Source of the DNA: G963663615 sp963663615
GTDB taxonomy: Bacteria > Bacteroidota > Ignavibacteria > Ignavibacteriales > Melioribacteraceae
Assembly (NCBI GenBank): GCA_963663615.1
Contig: OY760517.1
Span: forward strand, 3,348,001-3,412,000
Length of the DNA stretch: 64,000 nucleotides
Direction: 5' to 3'
Within the stretch, counting starts at the first letter, position 1; the number at the start of each line of letters is the position of its first letter. Of this stretch, positions 25,089 to 34,147 are shown piece after piece. The notes below the pieces were generated by a model that was given only the letters and a program-made list of their open reading frames with translations, was not told the DNA's origin and did not search any database. Position numbers and translations under genes: made by a program.

Positions 25089-25108
25089 GGGCAATTCATG
25101 AATTGCCC
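25089..25108. repeat. Perfect 20-bp palindrome between two operon genes
   Basis: GGGCAATTCATGAATTGCCC is a perfect inverted repeat in the 86-base gap between the DUF350 and spermidine synthase-like genes. It has no T-run after it on the - strand, so it is not a standard terminator. It could be a REP-like element, an RNA processing site or a protein-binding site. Confidence 0.6.
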
Positions 25109-25136
25109 CTACGGTATAAAATATTTAATTTTTTGT

Positions 25137-25988
25137 TTATAACACCCATGTAATAAACACAGCACCACCAATGTACGCAAAAGCTTCTATTATGGCACTA
25201 CCAATGTTAGGTTTTTCCTGATTTATAATTTCATCAGTAAGGTTTCTGCCCGGCAATAAAACCTTATCGGCAATAAACCTGGTTAGAGGTAGTAATACAA
25301 CACCAATTACTATATCGATACCAGCATTAAGCAAACTTTCTTCCCAGCTTACAAACTCGGGTAAAATCGCAAATCGGATAAGAATACCAATAGAAACAAG
25401 TGCACCTGCAAAACCAACACCAACCGCAACGTTATCTGCTTCTATGTGCTCATAAACATCGTACGGAGTAATAAAATTATATACATAAGCCACAAGTATA
25501 AGTGCTAACTGACCAACAAACCAGTAAACAAGGGCAGTTAGGTAACCACCACCTTCACCTGTAAGCGAACCCCATAAAATAAGACCGGTAGCAATTGCAC
25601 TGGCGGCTTCAACCACACCTGTACCGGCATTCTGGTCTTCTACAATTTCCTTGCGTGTTGAAAACTTTTTAAGAATTACCTTGTCGTTAATAAACATTGC
25701 AAGATTAAGTAAAATTATACCCAGTAAGCCATAAGTACCAATATCTATCAGGTCGTTAACCATACCGGCAGAAGGACCGATAATTACACCACCAATAACA
25801 AACATTAAACCTATAAAATAGCCAGTATGGGCAATAGCAAAAGCAAGGTTATCCTTTTCAACAAGCTCTTGTTTTACATTTAGCTTTGGACGAAGAATAT
25901 CGTAAACAAACTTGCCAACTATGAAAATAATATAACAGGCAAGCAAATAAATTACCGATGAAATTAAGCCATCAATTGTAGTAATCAT
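25137..25988 (-). CDS. DUF350 membrane protein (YjfL-like, two repeats)
   Basis: A 283-residue integral membrane protein with about eight helices arranged as two halves of similar design. The first half contains NLAFAIAHTGYFIGLMFVIG and the second DNVAVGVGFAGALVSIGILI; the matching pattern 'DN-A-a-v---G' marks the DUF350 repeat. Each half ends with a segment like INDKVILKKF / IADKVLLPGR. Function is unknown; members are commonly encoded beside spermidine synthase-like and DUF4178 proteins and ion channels, as here. It lies 24 bases after the lipoprotein gene at 26013, in one apparent operon. Confidence 0.85.
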   Translation of the reverse strand: MITTIDGLISSVIYLLACYIIFIVGKFVYDILRPKLNVKQELVEKDNLAFAIAHTGYFIGLMFVIGGVIIGPSAGMVNDLIDIGTYGLLGIILLNLAMFINDKVILKKFSTRKEIVEDQNAGTGVVEAASAIATGLILWGSLTGEGGGYLTALVYWFVGQLALILVAYVYNFITPYDVYEHIEADNVAVGVGFAGALVSIGILIRFAILPEFVSWEESLLNAGIDIVIGVVLLPLTRFIADKVLLPGRNLTDEIINQEKPNIGSAIIEAFAYIGGAVFITWVL

Positions 25989-26012
25989 AATCTGTAAAAC
26001 CTTATAATATTT

Positions 26013-26720
26013 TTATTTACCAAACCCGCGACTGGATCGTGATCTTGAACCTGATGTACTATACCTGGAACTGTTTCTGCTTCTTCTGGCAGTCATTTTC
26101 TGGTTCCATGTTGAGCTTGGATTAGTTTTCTTTGCAAATGTACTTCTGGTACCAAATGTTCTTGCACCAGTACTGGTTTTGGCTCCATAATATGGTTTTG
26201 AGCTTCGGCGGTAATTCCTGTCGTAATCATTCCATGTATTACGTCCAACACGGTAACTACCCCAGCCAAGTAAATCACGCATTAATGCATACTGCCCGTA
26301 AAACACCCAAAAACTGCTTCCACCGCTATTGTTCCAGTAACCATAACGATTATTACCAACATAGTTGGCATATCCGGGAGGACTTGCAACCTTGCTAACC
26401 TTACCATCTTCTGTTTTGGTTACAATTGCCATTCCCATATCATTTTCATGTGCCCTGAAAAAATCTTTGGAAACTTCGTACCATCTCGTAACATTAGCCG
26501 AAGGTATGCTATCGGTTACACTAATAATTTTATACTGATGTTTGTATGTTTTAAAAAACGTTCCTTCAACATCCATATCATACAAAATTATAGAATAAGA
26601 TTTTTCATCAGAAAGTTTTTTCACATAATCATCAACTGGTGATTTTGTAAATGATTTACTTGCACATGAAGTTAATAATATAATAACTGCTATTACTATC
26701 AAATATTTCAGGTTTCTCAT
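26013..26720 (-). CDS. Lipoprotein with basic, serine/arginine-rich C-terminus
   Basis: A 235-residue protein with a lipoprotein signal ending LLTSCAS (cysteine 19). The middle has a globular part (about 40-110), then a glycine-, tyrosine- and asparagine-rich stretch (NYVGNNRYGYWNNSGGSS). The last 60 residues are low-complexity and very basic, rich in arginine and serine (SRNSSRYSTSGSRSRSSRGF). Such a tail could bind polyanions or the cell surface. No family recognised, though its place between DUF350 and DUF4178 genes suggests that it belongs to the same envelope-associated system. It starts 13 bases after the DUF4178 gene. Confidence 0.65.
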   Translation of the reverse strand: MRNLKYLIVIAVIILLTSCASKSFTKSPVDDYVKKLSDEKSYSIILYDMDVEGTFFKTYKHQYKIISVTDSIPSANVTRWYEVSKDFFRAHENDMGMAIVTKTEDGKVSKVASPPGYANYVGNNRYGYWNNSGGSSFWVFYGQYALMRDLLGWGSYRVGRNTWNDYDRNYRRSSKPYYGAKTSTGARTFGTRSTFAKKTNPSSTWNQKMTARRSRNSSRYSTSGSRSRSSRGFGK

Positions 26721-26733
26721 AATCTATCTTCTT

Positions 26734-27288
26734 TTATTGTTCGCTTGGTATAATATTAGAAATTTCAAATTCTTTTAGCACTTTGCCGTAACTTGCTTCA
26801 AACTCTTCTTCACCCCACTGCTCAATACAAAGGGTCAGCTTGTCATCCTCGTCAAAATATTCCCACGAAATAAACTTGGCAGGATCATTTTCCTCATATC
26901 CGTTAAGCCAACGGAATTCACCAATTTCCTCGCCATCAGAATAAAATTTGGTATCCTTGTACACAAGTTTTTTTGGAGGAGCTTCTTTTTCAAGGATAAC
27001 TTCCGGCAGGTCTTCCTGAATTGCACGAATTTTAATTTTTTTGGAAAGAGTTATAAAAACTTCGTCGTCATCATCAACACTAAGGAAATACTCTTCGTCA
27101 CCACTATTTACTTTGTATTCCTTGCTTGTATAGTTATTGCCCCAGTCGTAACCGTAAACTTCTTCAACAACCCAGGTTTTCAGGTCGTAATCAAAGATAA
27201 ACCCTTTGTCAAGATCAGTTACCTTCATGTTAAGAGGATCGTAACTTTTCTCTTTTTTATCTTTTTTGAACATGTCGAATAAACCCAT
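26734..27288 (-). CDS. DUF4178 domain protein
   Basis: A 184-residue cytoplasmic protein from the ATG giving MGLFDMFKKDKKEK; an earlier start would add four residues. The domain opens with VTDLDKGFIFDYDLKTWVVE and includes EEVYGYDWGNNYTSKEYKV, SVDDDDEVFITLSKKI and WEYFDEDDKLTLCIEQWGEE, the beta-rich and acidic pattern of DUF4178. It is the first gene of the DUF4178-lipoprotein-DUF350-spermidine synthase operon. No catalytic motif is visible. In other bacteria this family occurs beside DUF350 and aminopropyltransferase-like genes, so a shared but unknown pathway is likely. Confidence 0.8.
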   Translation of the reverse strand: MGLFDMFKKDKKEKSYDPLNMKVTDLDKGFIFDYDLKTWVVEEVYGYDWGNNYTSKEYKVNSGDEEYFLSVDDDDEVFITLSKKIKIRAIQEDLPEVILEKEAPPKKLVYKDTKFYSDGEEIGEFRWLNGYEENDPAKFISWEYFDEDDKLTLCIEQWGEEEFEASYGKVLKEFEISNIIPSEQ

Positions 27289-27467
27289 CGAAAGCCTCAA
27301 TAAATATTAAAATACAATATAACAAGAATTAAACGGAAATTAAACTATCCGCTACTTTATATACAATTTGACGGGTGAATTATTCATTAAGTTTTTTTGT
27401 ATGTAAACTTTTAACCTTCCGAAACAATTTTTGTATTCGGTAGCAGTTATTTTATCTTATATAGGTA

Positions 27468-27510
27468 AAAGCCCTGAGCAAGCTAATACAAACTTTCTCA
27501 GGACTAAAAA
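27468..27510 (-). terminator. Possible terminator after the alpha-amylase gene
   Basis: On the - strand a stem CCTGAG / CTCAGG with a long loop is followed by GCTTTTAC just after the amylase stop. The stem is short and the T-run interrupted, so this is only a moderate candidate. Confidence 0.4.
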
Positions 27511-27513
27511 ATT

Positions 27514-29430
27514 TTATTTTAGAAGCATCATTTTGCCAGTTTTACTATATAACTTTTCACCACTTTCGGAAGCAACATCAAGCCTTTGAATATACATTCC
27601 ACTTGCCAATCCGGCGGCGTTGAAAGTAGCAGCATGCATACCAGCCTCCTGGACCTCATCAACAAGAGTAGTAACTTTTCTGCCCAACATATCATAAACC
27701 GAGAGCGTTACCTTTGCTTTTTTCAAAAGAGAGTACCCCAGTTTGGTTGATGGATTAAACGGATTTGGATAGTTAGTAAACAGGTAAAAATCCTCTACTT
27801 TAAGCTCGGTATCAACTACAGGGGATGTAGAAGTTGAAAGCTTTAATAATGCTGTTCCCCTGGCAGGAATGGTAAGGTTGGTACTTACCTCAAAACCACC
27901 AATTTCATCAGATGTAGCAGTTCCAACAACTTTACCTGTTTGCAAATCAACAAGCTCAATATTGGCATCATAATAATTAGTAGAATAAATAGATAAATCC
28001 GGATTGACATGGTCATTTGGAGAAAAGTTGTGAATAACAAAAACATACTCATCGGTAGTATATCTGCAAAAAACCCAAAGGTTAGCATAATCAGTCTCGA
28101 TACTATTATACTTGCCCAATTTAAGAGCGTTACTGTTATTTCTGATCTTTATCAAATTTCTGTACTGTGTCCATATCGAAGTTGAATCAGTTTGTGCAGC
28201 AGCAACATTACGCGTTAAGTAATTAGAGTTAACACCCCTCCATGGAGTACCATTCGTAAACCCTGCATTCGAATCATTAGTCCATTGCATTGGAGTTCTC
28301 TTGTTTTCATCAGCACCAGTGCCAGTCATACCCAGTTCCTCGCCGTAATACATAAATGGCACACCGGGAACGGTTAAAAGAATTGACGCAGCCAGTTTCA
28401 TTTTGCCCTTATGCTGTCCAATTTGGTTATAAACCCTGTCCATATCATGATTAGTAAGGAAAGGTGCAAACTGAAGAGCACGATAGTACGTATTCATTCT
28501 TTGAATTTGGGTATTTATACCAGTCCAGTTATAGCTGTTAACTCCGCTAATAATATCCCCGGCAAGATCAAACTCAAAGCACATATCAAGTCTGCCTTCA
28601 CTTGAGTATTTTGCCACCCAGTTAATTGAAGACCAAACCTCACCAACTGTCATAGCTTCATTATTAACACCCTTGTAATAATCATTAAACTCTTCAAGAA
28701 AGTCAAAAGTAGCATCAACATGCTCCATTTCTTCCCCATCTTCAAACAAATGTTTAATAGCGTCAAGTCGGAACCCGGCAACCCCAACAGTATCAAGCCA
28801 AAATTTGGAAATATCAAAAAACTCGTTTTTGGTATCTTCATTAGCCATATTCATATCCGGCATACCGCTCCAGAACATACCAAAATAGTAATCGCCATTT
28901 CGCTGGTGCCATACCTGCTGCCCCCATGATCCGCTATATCCCGGGTTATTATCGGACCATATATACCAATCGCGAAACTCAGCATTTGGACCTGTAGCAG
29001 AGTTAATAAACCATGGATGGCGGGTTGATGAATGGTTCATCACAAAATCAACAATTACCTTTATTCCACGGGCATCGCAGCTATCCAAAAATTCATGAAA
29101 GTCGTTCATTGTGCCATAGTCGCTTTCTATATCCCTGTAATCAGTTACATCGTAACCGTGGTAACTTGGTGAAGGGTTTATAGGCATTAGCCAGATACCG
29201 GTAATACCAAGATCAGAGTCTGTTTCCGGATTACCATCATTCAGATAATCAAGCTTTTCAATTAGTCCTTTAAAATCACCATTTCCGTCACCATTACTAT
29301 CGTAAAAGCTTCTAACAAAAATTTCGTAAAATACAGACTGGTTCCACCAGTAACCGTCACCCTGTGCAAAAATATTGGAAACACCAAAGATCAATACCAC
29401 ATATGTCAACAGCGTCTTTTTAATAATCAT
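27514..29430 (-). CDS. Secreted alpha-amylase (GH13) with type IX secretion signal
   Basis: Hydrolyses alpha-1,4-glucans outside the cell. The 638-residue protein starts with a signal peptide (MIIKKTLL...NIFAQ). The GH13 barrel carries the nucleophile D223 in GFRLDAIKH, the acid/base E264 in TVGEVWSS and D329 in LTNHDMDRV. The N-terminal part has GITGIWLMPINPSPSYHGYD, and an acidic repeat DSNGDGNGDF may bind Ca2+. The last 80 residues form a T9SS sorting domain, with NYPNPFNPSTKLGYS and YDMLGRKV. Start chosen at the fourth codon of the open frame, because GGATG lies closer to it. Outer-membrane export by T9SS agrees with PorV-like proteins encoded nearby. Confidence 0.93.
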   Translation of the reverse strand: MIIKKTLLTYVVLIFGVSNIFAQGDGYWWNQSVFYEIFVRSFYDSNGDGNGDFKGLIEKLDYLNDGNPETDSDLGITGIWLMPINPSPSYHGYDVTDYRDIESDYGTMNDFHEFLDSCDARGIKVIVDFVMNHSSTRHPWFINSATGPNAEFRDWYIWSDNNPGYSGSWGQQVWHQRNGDYYFGMFWSGMPDMNMANEDTKNEFFDISKFWLDTVGVAGFRLDAIKHLFEDGEEMEHVDATFDFLEEFNDYYKGVNNEAMTVGEVWSSINWVAKYSSEGRLDMCFEFDLAGDIISGVNSYNWTGINTQIQRMNTYYRALQFAPFLTNHDMDRVYNQIGQHKGKMKLAASILLTVPGVPFMYYGEELGMTGTGADENKRTPMQWTNDSNAGFTNGTPWRGVNSNYLTRNVAAAQTDSTSIWTQYRNLIKIRNNSNALKLGKYNSIETDYANLWVFCRYTTDEYVFVIHNFSPNDHVNPDLSIYSTNYYDANIELVDLQTGKVVGTATSDEIGGFEVSTNLTIPARGTALLKLSTSTSPVVDTELKVEDFYLFTNYPNPFNPSTKLGYSLLKKAKVTLSVYDMLGRKVTTLVDEVQEAGMHAATFNAAGLASGMYIQRLDVASESGEKLYSKTGKMMLLK

Positions 29431-29439
29431 ATCATCCAT

Positions 29440-30039
29440 TTATTTATTACTAATCGATTTATTATACTCAATAACCTTATTCCGGTTAAACAGCAACATC
29501 ACAACACCATAAATAAGCAATACAAAGAAAATAGTTGTAAACGCACTCTTTAGCAATGCAAATATCTCTCCGGCTGAAACAACCGACTGACTAATTCCAG
29601 GATACTGATTAAGCATTATTGTAAAGCTTATATTTTCAAAATAATCAAACAAACCTGCGAAAATTGGTAATATATTCAATTTGTTTATCAGGTTATTTGG
29701 GTAGAGTGCATGCTTAAAGAGTAGCGTTAGAAGGAGCGAATAACTAACCATAAATAGCCCCGGATATACAAAATCTATTGGTAGTTGAACAAACTGGTAG
29801 TAATCTCTTCCATCCTGACCAAGAGCTGTAAATAATTCCATAATATAATTGAGGTCAAAACCGGAAGGCATCATATCAGGTATTTTTAATCCCGCTGCAA
29901 TTTCGGTAAGATGGGGTATGGTAACAAGTAGCATAAAGAAATAGACTACCTGAGTTACAGCAAACAATGTAAATGCCAGCTTCGGATTAGAATTTCTATC
30001 GAGCCAGGCTCTTATCCTGTTAAATTTAATAATTGCCAT
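29440..30039 (-). CDS. Predicted four-helix membrane protein
   Basis: A 199-residue integral membrane protein with hydrophobic helices near 22-42, 88-108, 122-145 and 162-185. The loop after helix 1 is mixed, with DMMPSGFDLNYIMELFTALG. No family was recognised, and no catalytic motif is seen. The stop is directly adjacent to the amylase start region, and the next membrane protein gene lies about 10 bases upstream, so the three could be cotranscribed. Function unknown. Confidence 0.6.
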   Translation of the reverse strand: MAIIKFNRIRAWLDRNSNPKLAFTLFAVTQVVYFFMLLVTIPHLTEIAAGLKIPDMMPSGFDLNYIMELFTALGQDGRDYYQFVQLPIDFVYPGLFMVSYSLLLTLLFKHALYPNNLINKLNILPIFAGLFDYFENISFTIMLNQYPGISQSVVSAGEIFALLKSAFTTIFFVLLIYGVVMLLFNRNKVIEYNKSISNK

Positions 30040-30049
30040 ATAACTTTAA

Positions 30050-30436
30050 TCATTTTAGAAAAAGGTGCAAAATAAGCAAAATTGCTGAAATCGCCTTAAT
30101 TGTTGGTGAAATAATCAATATTTTATTATCGATTTTTGCCAAGGTAAATAAATAAACAAAAGCTGAAAGAATTAGGTAACCGGCACAAAACATCATTATT
30201 GTGAAATGAACATTATAATTGCCGACAAACAAATAGTGGTTTAACAAAACCAGCACGATAACAGCAAAAAGACCAAACACTTCGTTAAGCCAACCGAATT
30301 GCAGCATTTTTATTGTATTATCTTCAGGTTCCTTTAATTTGGTTGTTATTATCCGGTAAAGTACCGTGAATGTAATAATCCAACTGGTAATAATTCCAAG
30401 ACTAATAAAGAGTAATATTTCATTCATATTTAGCAT
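30050..30436 (-). CDS. Small four-helix membrane protein
   Basis: A 128-residue protein composed almost entirely of four hydrophobic helices (about 6-27, 48-72, 76-97 and 105-126). Short charged loops include RIITTKLKEPEDNTIK. No family recognised. It begins a same-strand run with the gene at 29440 (11 bases apart). A role as a small transporter or a membrane partner is possible but not shown. Confidence 0.6.
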   Translation of the reverse strand: MLNMNEILLFISLGIITSWIITFTVLYRIITTKLKEPEDNTIKMLQFGWLNEVFGLFAVIVLVLLNHYLFVGNYNVHFTIMMFCAGYLILSAFVYLFTLAKIDNKILIISPTIKAISAILLILHLFLK

Positions 30437-30500
30437 ACTGTATTTTCTGGAATAATCATTAAAATAATAAATGACGAGTTAAGAAGATATTAACTTTTTA

Positions 30501-30529
30501 AAAATAAAAAGCTGCCCGTTTGAGCAGCT
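30501..30529 (-). terminator. Rho-independent terminator after the PorV-like gene
   Basis: On the - strand AGCTGC / GCAGCT form a 6-bp stem around an 8-base loop, followed by TTTTTATT. It lies about 40 bases after the stop of the gene at 30570. Confidence 0.75.
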
Positions 30530-30569
30530 AATTACAAATACGAAAAACTTAATAAGTATATTGGCTTAA

Positions 30570-31658
30570 TTACAATCCCACATTAACAGAAATTGAATAA
30601 ACATCAGCATATCTGTCTTCGAAAGTTTGTCCTATGAAACCAAGATGAGGTTCATCATCATTTACTTTGTCCCAATCTGTGTGGTTGTAATCAAAGCGGA
30701 AAGATACTTCGTTGCACATACTTACAAATTTGTGCACCGGAATATTTAACCCAAACCCAAACTGATTGGCAGGATATTGAGGAGTTGACACATAAGCGTT
30801 ATCATCAATTTTATTTTCATTCCTTCTTCCATAGCGAAGAGATAGAATTTCATAACCGGTAACCTCAAGTCCAAAGTTTGGATTATAGGTTTTATTCTCA
30901 AATTCAAATCTGTTAAATATTAGATCGCCGGCAAGAAGAACTTTGAGCGGAGATAAACCTTTGTATTTGCTCTTAAATGGCACAAACTTATATGAAGTAC
31001 CAAATCTTAATTTCTGAAATATTTCACCATTCATTATTTCGGACTGAAAAATATTCAGGAAGTATGCACCAAATTTTAACTCGTCATTCGGAGTAATAAG
31101 CCAGTTTTCAGGAGCATTTAACAAAACGGCTAACCCAACATCTGCAGTACCGTTATTGGAATCTTCAACATAAGTATTGGTTGCTGTGCCAAGATCGGTT
31201 GTGTAAGTAGGCAATAAGTAATTATAATAATTAACAGAAACACCAACAGCCAGATATTCCTTGAATCTTAGACCGTATTGTAATGAATAGTTCATTAAAA
31301 TTTCTGCATGCCCATCATAATCAAATTGCATTTTGGAAAAATAAAATGCAAATGTACCCGGTATCATATCAACATTAGCAGATGCAGCAAAATCATACGA
31401 CAAATATTTAGAAGTCCAATCAATAAAAAATAACCCTGATCCATCATTACCAATTACATTTACACCTTTAAGGTCAGCAAGTCCGGCAGGGTTATAATAC
31501 ACACTCTCAAGCCCGTCTGCAACGCCTGTAAAAGCTTCACCCATTGCAAGCGGACGTGCGAATCTGGCTGAACGAATTATACTTCGTGCCCCCTGTGCAG
31601 AAATTGCTGTAACCAATAAAAAGTTTACGATTATTGCATAACCCATTTTCTTTAACAT
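30570..31658 (-). CDS. PorV/PorQ-type outer-membrane protein
   Basis: A 362-residue exported beta-barrel protein. Signal peptide 1-21, then RFARPLAMGEAFTGVADGLESVYYNPAGLADLKG, of which the NPAGLA signature marks the PorV/PorQ/UPF0164 family. Later strands are rich in aromatic residues, ending in YSISVNVGL. PorV family members act in type IX secretion, shuttling cargo with the C-terminal sorting domain, and this window contains two such cargoes. Whether this copy is the true PorV or a relative cannot be settled here. A good ribosome site (GAGGA) precedes the start. A shortened paralogue is encoded upstream at 31949. Confidence 0.8.
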   Translation of the reverse strand: MLKKMGYAIIVNFLLVTAISAQGARSIIRSARFARPLAMGEAFTGVADGLESVYYNPAGLADLKGVNVIGNDGSGLFFIDWTSKYLSYDFAASANVDMIPGTFAFYFSKMQFDYDGHAEILMNYSLQYGLRFKEYLAVGVSVNYYNYLLPTYTTDLGTATNTYVEDSNNGTADVGLAVLLNAPENWLITPNDELKFGAYFLNIFQSEIMNGEIFQKLRFGTSYKFVPFKSKYKGLSPLKVLLAGDLIFNRFEFENKTYNPNFGLEVTGYEILSLRYGRRNENKIDDNAYVSTPQYPANQFGFGLNIPVHKFVSMCNEVSFRFDYNHTDWDKVNDDEPHLGFIGQTFEDRYADVYSISVNVGL

Positions 31659-31948
31659 AAAGTCCTCTATTTTTTAATAGGAAAATTTAGCCCATTTATT
31701 TAATTAACCTTTTGTTAACATAAACAATTCTTGTAAATACTCAAAACAGCTTTTCTTTTGGATGATTTGAAATCACAGGGAAAAACAGGAATTTTATTTA
31801 TTTGGTATTTTAACACTATTCGTTTTTCCCCCGGTTTACTACTTTTTGGAAGAATTTGAATAAAAATCAGGTAAAATAACAATTGCGAGTACAAAAAATG
31901 TAACATCCCCTGATTTTATCCAGTTTTTACTCGAAAGTTATTGATGAC

Positions 31949-32359
31949 CTATATGCCGTAATTAATACCCAGAGTGAATACATGGTTATACTCCTTAATT
32001 GAATATGTATCAACCACAGAAAGTCTTACTTCGGGATTATAATCGGTACCAAAATCTGAGTAGCTATAATCAAATTCCAGCACAAAATTTGGTAGTTCAT
32101 AAATTAGCCTTTTGAATGGCAGTGTTATACCTGCTCCATAACTCGCAAGGGTATTAACCCCCTTTTGATTTGCCAGTCCGGCAGGATTATAATACATAGC
32201 TTCAAGACCGGTTGCAATACCGGTATAAACACTACCCATGGCAAGAGGTTTGGCAAACCGTTTACCACGCAAATTGTAAAAATTACCGCGTTGTGCGGAA
32301 ACCTGAGTAGAAAGGAATAGTAAAACTAAAACAATCAATAATGATTTCATTCTTAACAT
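31949..32359 (-). CDS. Shortened PorV-like protein, middle of the barrel missing
   Basis: Only 136 residues. The N-terminus (signal peptide, then RFAKPLAMGSVYTGIATGLE and MYYNPAGLANQKGVNTL) matches the start of the full-length paralogue at 30570. The C-terminus (FVLEFDYSYSDFGTDYNPEV and ending VFTLGINYGI) matches its last strands (SFRFDYNHTDW, VYSISVNVGL). About 220 central residues have no counterpart, so this looks like an in-frame internal deletion of a 350-residue parent. The frame is open and keeps a ribosome site and signal peptide, so it could make a mini-protein; it could equally be a decaying gene. I list it as CDS with that reservation. Confidence 0.6.
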   Translation of the reverse strand: MLRMKSLLIVLVLLFLSTQVSAQRGNFYNLRGKRFAKPLAMGSVYTGIATGLEAMYYNPAGLANQKGVNTLASYGAGITLPFKRLIYELPNFVLEFDYSYSDFGTDYNPEVRLSVVDTYSIKEYNHVFTLGINYGI

Positions 32360-32424
32360 GACGTCCCCAATTTGTGAATAAATGAAATCGTATAATTTTT
32401 AATATAAGCTAAGTCCTCTTAATG

Positions 32425-32874
32425 TTAAAATCCCATTTTGATTAAATCTTCTTCGCAAATTCCAGTTTTGGCAATAACCTGTTCCCTGGTCATGGTACCA
32501 AGTAAACGGGTAACAAAAATATCGAATGTTTCACCAAACTCAATTACGTTACCATCGGGGTCAAATATCCTGAATGAACGCTGCCCCCATGACTCCTCCT
32601 TAATTCTATTAAAGAATTTGATTCCGGCTTCCTCAAAGCGTATATAGTCGCCCTCAATATCACTTGTTTCGAAACAAAGTTCCAGTGTACTGTTTACTGG
32701 TTCACTATTTTTTACCGGATAAAATGGAGTGCTTTCCCAAATTGCAACACCCTCCTCAAAAATAATATTGGCACCAAAATCATTTTTAACAGTAAAACCC
32801 AACATTTCTGTATAAAACTTTTCAGCTGCTTTTACATCTTTTACCACAAGTACTGTTGATACAAACTTCGCCAT
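32425..32874 (-). CDS. VOC superfamily (glyoxalase-like) protein
   Basis: A 149-residue protein from the ATG at 32874, which has AGGAA upstream. It has the paired beta-alpha-beta-beta-beta modules of the vicinal-oxygen-chelate fold: VSTVLVVKDVKAAEKFYTEM opens module one, and FEEAGIKFFNRIKEESWGQR with FDPDGNVIEFGE closes module two. The terminal glutamate in NVIEF is the usual metal ligand of the family. The C-terminal 25 residues (TREQVIAKTGICEEDLIKMG) form an extra helical tail. Substrate unknown. It is transcribed alone on the - strand between lipoprotein and PorV-like genes. Confidence 0.8.
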   Translation of the reverse strand: MAKFVSTVLVVKDVKAAEKFYTEMLGFTVKNDFGANIIFEEGVAIWESTPFYPVKNSEPVNSTLELCFETSDIEGDYIRFEEAGIKFFNRIKEESWGQRSFRIFDPDGNVIEFGETFDIFVTRLLGTMTREQVIAKTGICEEDLIKMGF

Positions 32875-32945
32875 TTTGTTTTCCTTCAATTTTAAGTTAG
32901 CAATATACTAAGATGGAATAGCATTACAATGGCAAATTATCAGAC

Positions 32946-33923
32946 CTATTTGCATTTAAGAAGTGCAGAGGAATTTATCCAGAGTATATCCCCCGAACCA
33001 TTTAATGGATTGTATAAATATTCCTCTTGCAATTTTTGGTAAGTATATTTTGAATTAACATAGTATTTCCGTTCAATAGATTGGCGGTTAAAAAACAGAT
33101 ATTTCCCATCAGGTGAGAATGCGGGAAATCTTTCGGCACCACCGGCATTAATTTCCGCACCTAAAAATCGAGCTTTACTCCATGCACCTTCATCACCCCT
33201 AAATGAAACATACAATCCTGTACCCCCATCCCTTCCTGTTCCGAAAAAAACCAGTACATTACCATCAGGAGATACCGCCGGGGAATATTCTACACCAATG
33301 GAATTAACATTTTCTCCCAGATTTTCAGGATACAAATATTTACCCTCTCGAAATTTCTGGATATATAAGTCGGCTCCGCCGAAACATGTTTCAAATCCAC
33401 CCCAACCAATAATACTTTTGTCTTTAAGCATTTGATAAGCCCAAAGTTCAGGATGGAATTGTTTATTTAACTTTGGATTGTTCCAGCCAGTCCCGGTTTT
33501 CTCTACATACCAATGCCGAAATTTCTTTAGTGGTTCGGCACCAATTGAATCTGGTCTGAACGATAAGAAATAGAGTCTCTTGCCATCGTTACTATAAAAT
33601 GGATACTCATCACGGTACAATCCTGAGAAGGGAGCGACTTCGGGAGTTTGCCATACTCCCTCTTCATTCTTTTTAATTTGAAGAATCACCTTCTGCCCAT
33701 TAATTGAAACTGTATAGAACATTTCATTCATATCAGGAGAAAATATTGCAGCACTATGCTCATGCAATCCCGTACTCACAATCCTTTCGGCAAAAACTTT
33801 TGCTGAATCTTCCGGTATCGAAGGGTCTATATACTTTCCACTAACAGAGTTAATCACCTCACTTTTTTCACAACCCCAAAAGAGTGCAGTGATTATTAAC
33901 AGCAAAAGAATTCTGAATACCAT
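32946..33923 (-). CDS. Lipoprotein with PD40-type beta-propeller repeats
   Basis: A 325-residue exported protein. The signal ends FWGCEKSE, with cysteine 18 as lipid anchor. The rest consists of TolB-like PD40 blades: AAIFSPDMNEMFYTVS, EYPFYSNDGKRLYFLSFRPD, YSPAVSPDGNVLVFFGTGRD and RFPAFSPDGKYLFFNRQS. Such propellers bind peptides or partners at the periplasmic face of the outer membrane; no enzyme motif is visible. It is a stand-alone gene. In Bacteroidetes similar proteins are associated with OmpA or gliding/secretion machinery, but no such partner is next to it here. Confidence 0.8.
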   Translation of the reverse strand: MVFRILLLLIITALFWGCEKSEVINSVSGKYIDPSIPEDSAKVFAERIVSTGLHEHSAAIFSPDMNEMFYTVSINGQKVILQIKKNEEGVWQTPEVAPFSGLYRDEYPFYSNDGKRLYFLSFRPDSIGAEPLKKFRHWYVEKTGTGWNNPKLNKQFHPELWAYQMLKDKSIIGWGGFETCFGGADLYIQKFREGKYLYPENLGENVNSIGVEYSPAVSPDGNVLVFFGTGRDGGTGLYVSFRGDEGAWSKARFLGAEINAGGAERFPAFSPDGKYLFFNRQSIERKYYVNSKYTYQKLQEEYLYNPLNGSGDILWINSSALLKCK

Positions 33924-34147
33924 ATTATTCCCTGGATTTTTTCATCAATTGTAAAACCTATATTATTAATACCAGGTATTATAAACCTGCGGAAAATACA
34001 GAATATACTCCTGGCGTTTTAGTACCGTGATTTAATTTTGTGAAATTTTTTACATTAGGAATGAATAATTCTTCAAAAGGTAATATAAACCTGTCAAGTG
34101 TAAAAATTGAATAGCTATATTAACTATCAAATTACATATAAACGAAG

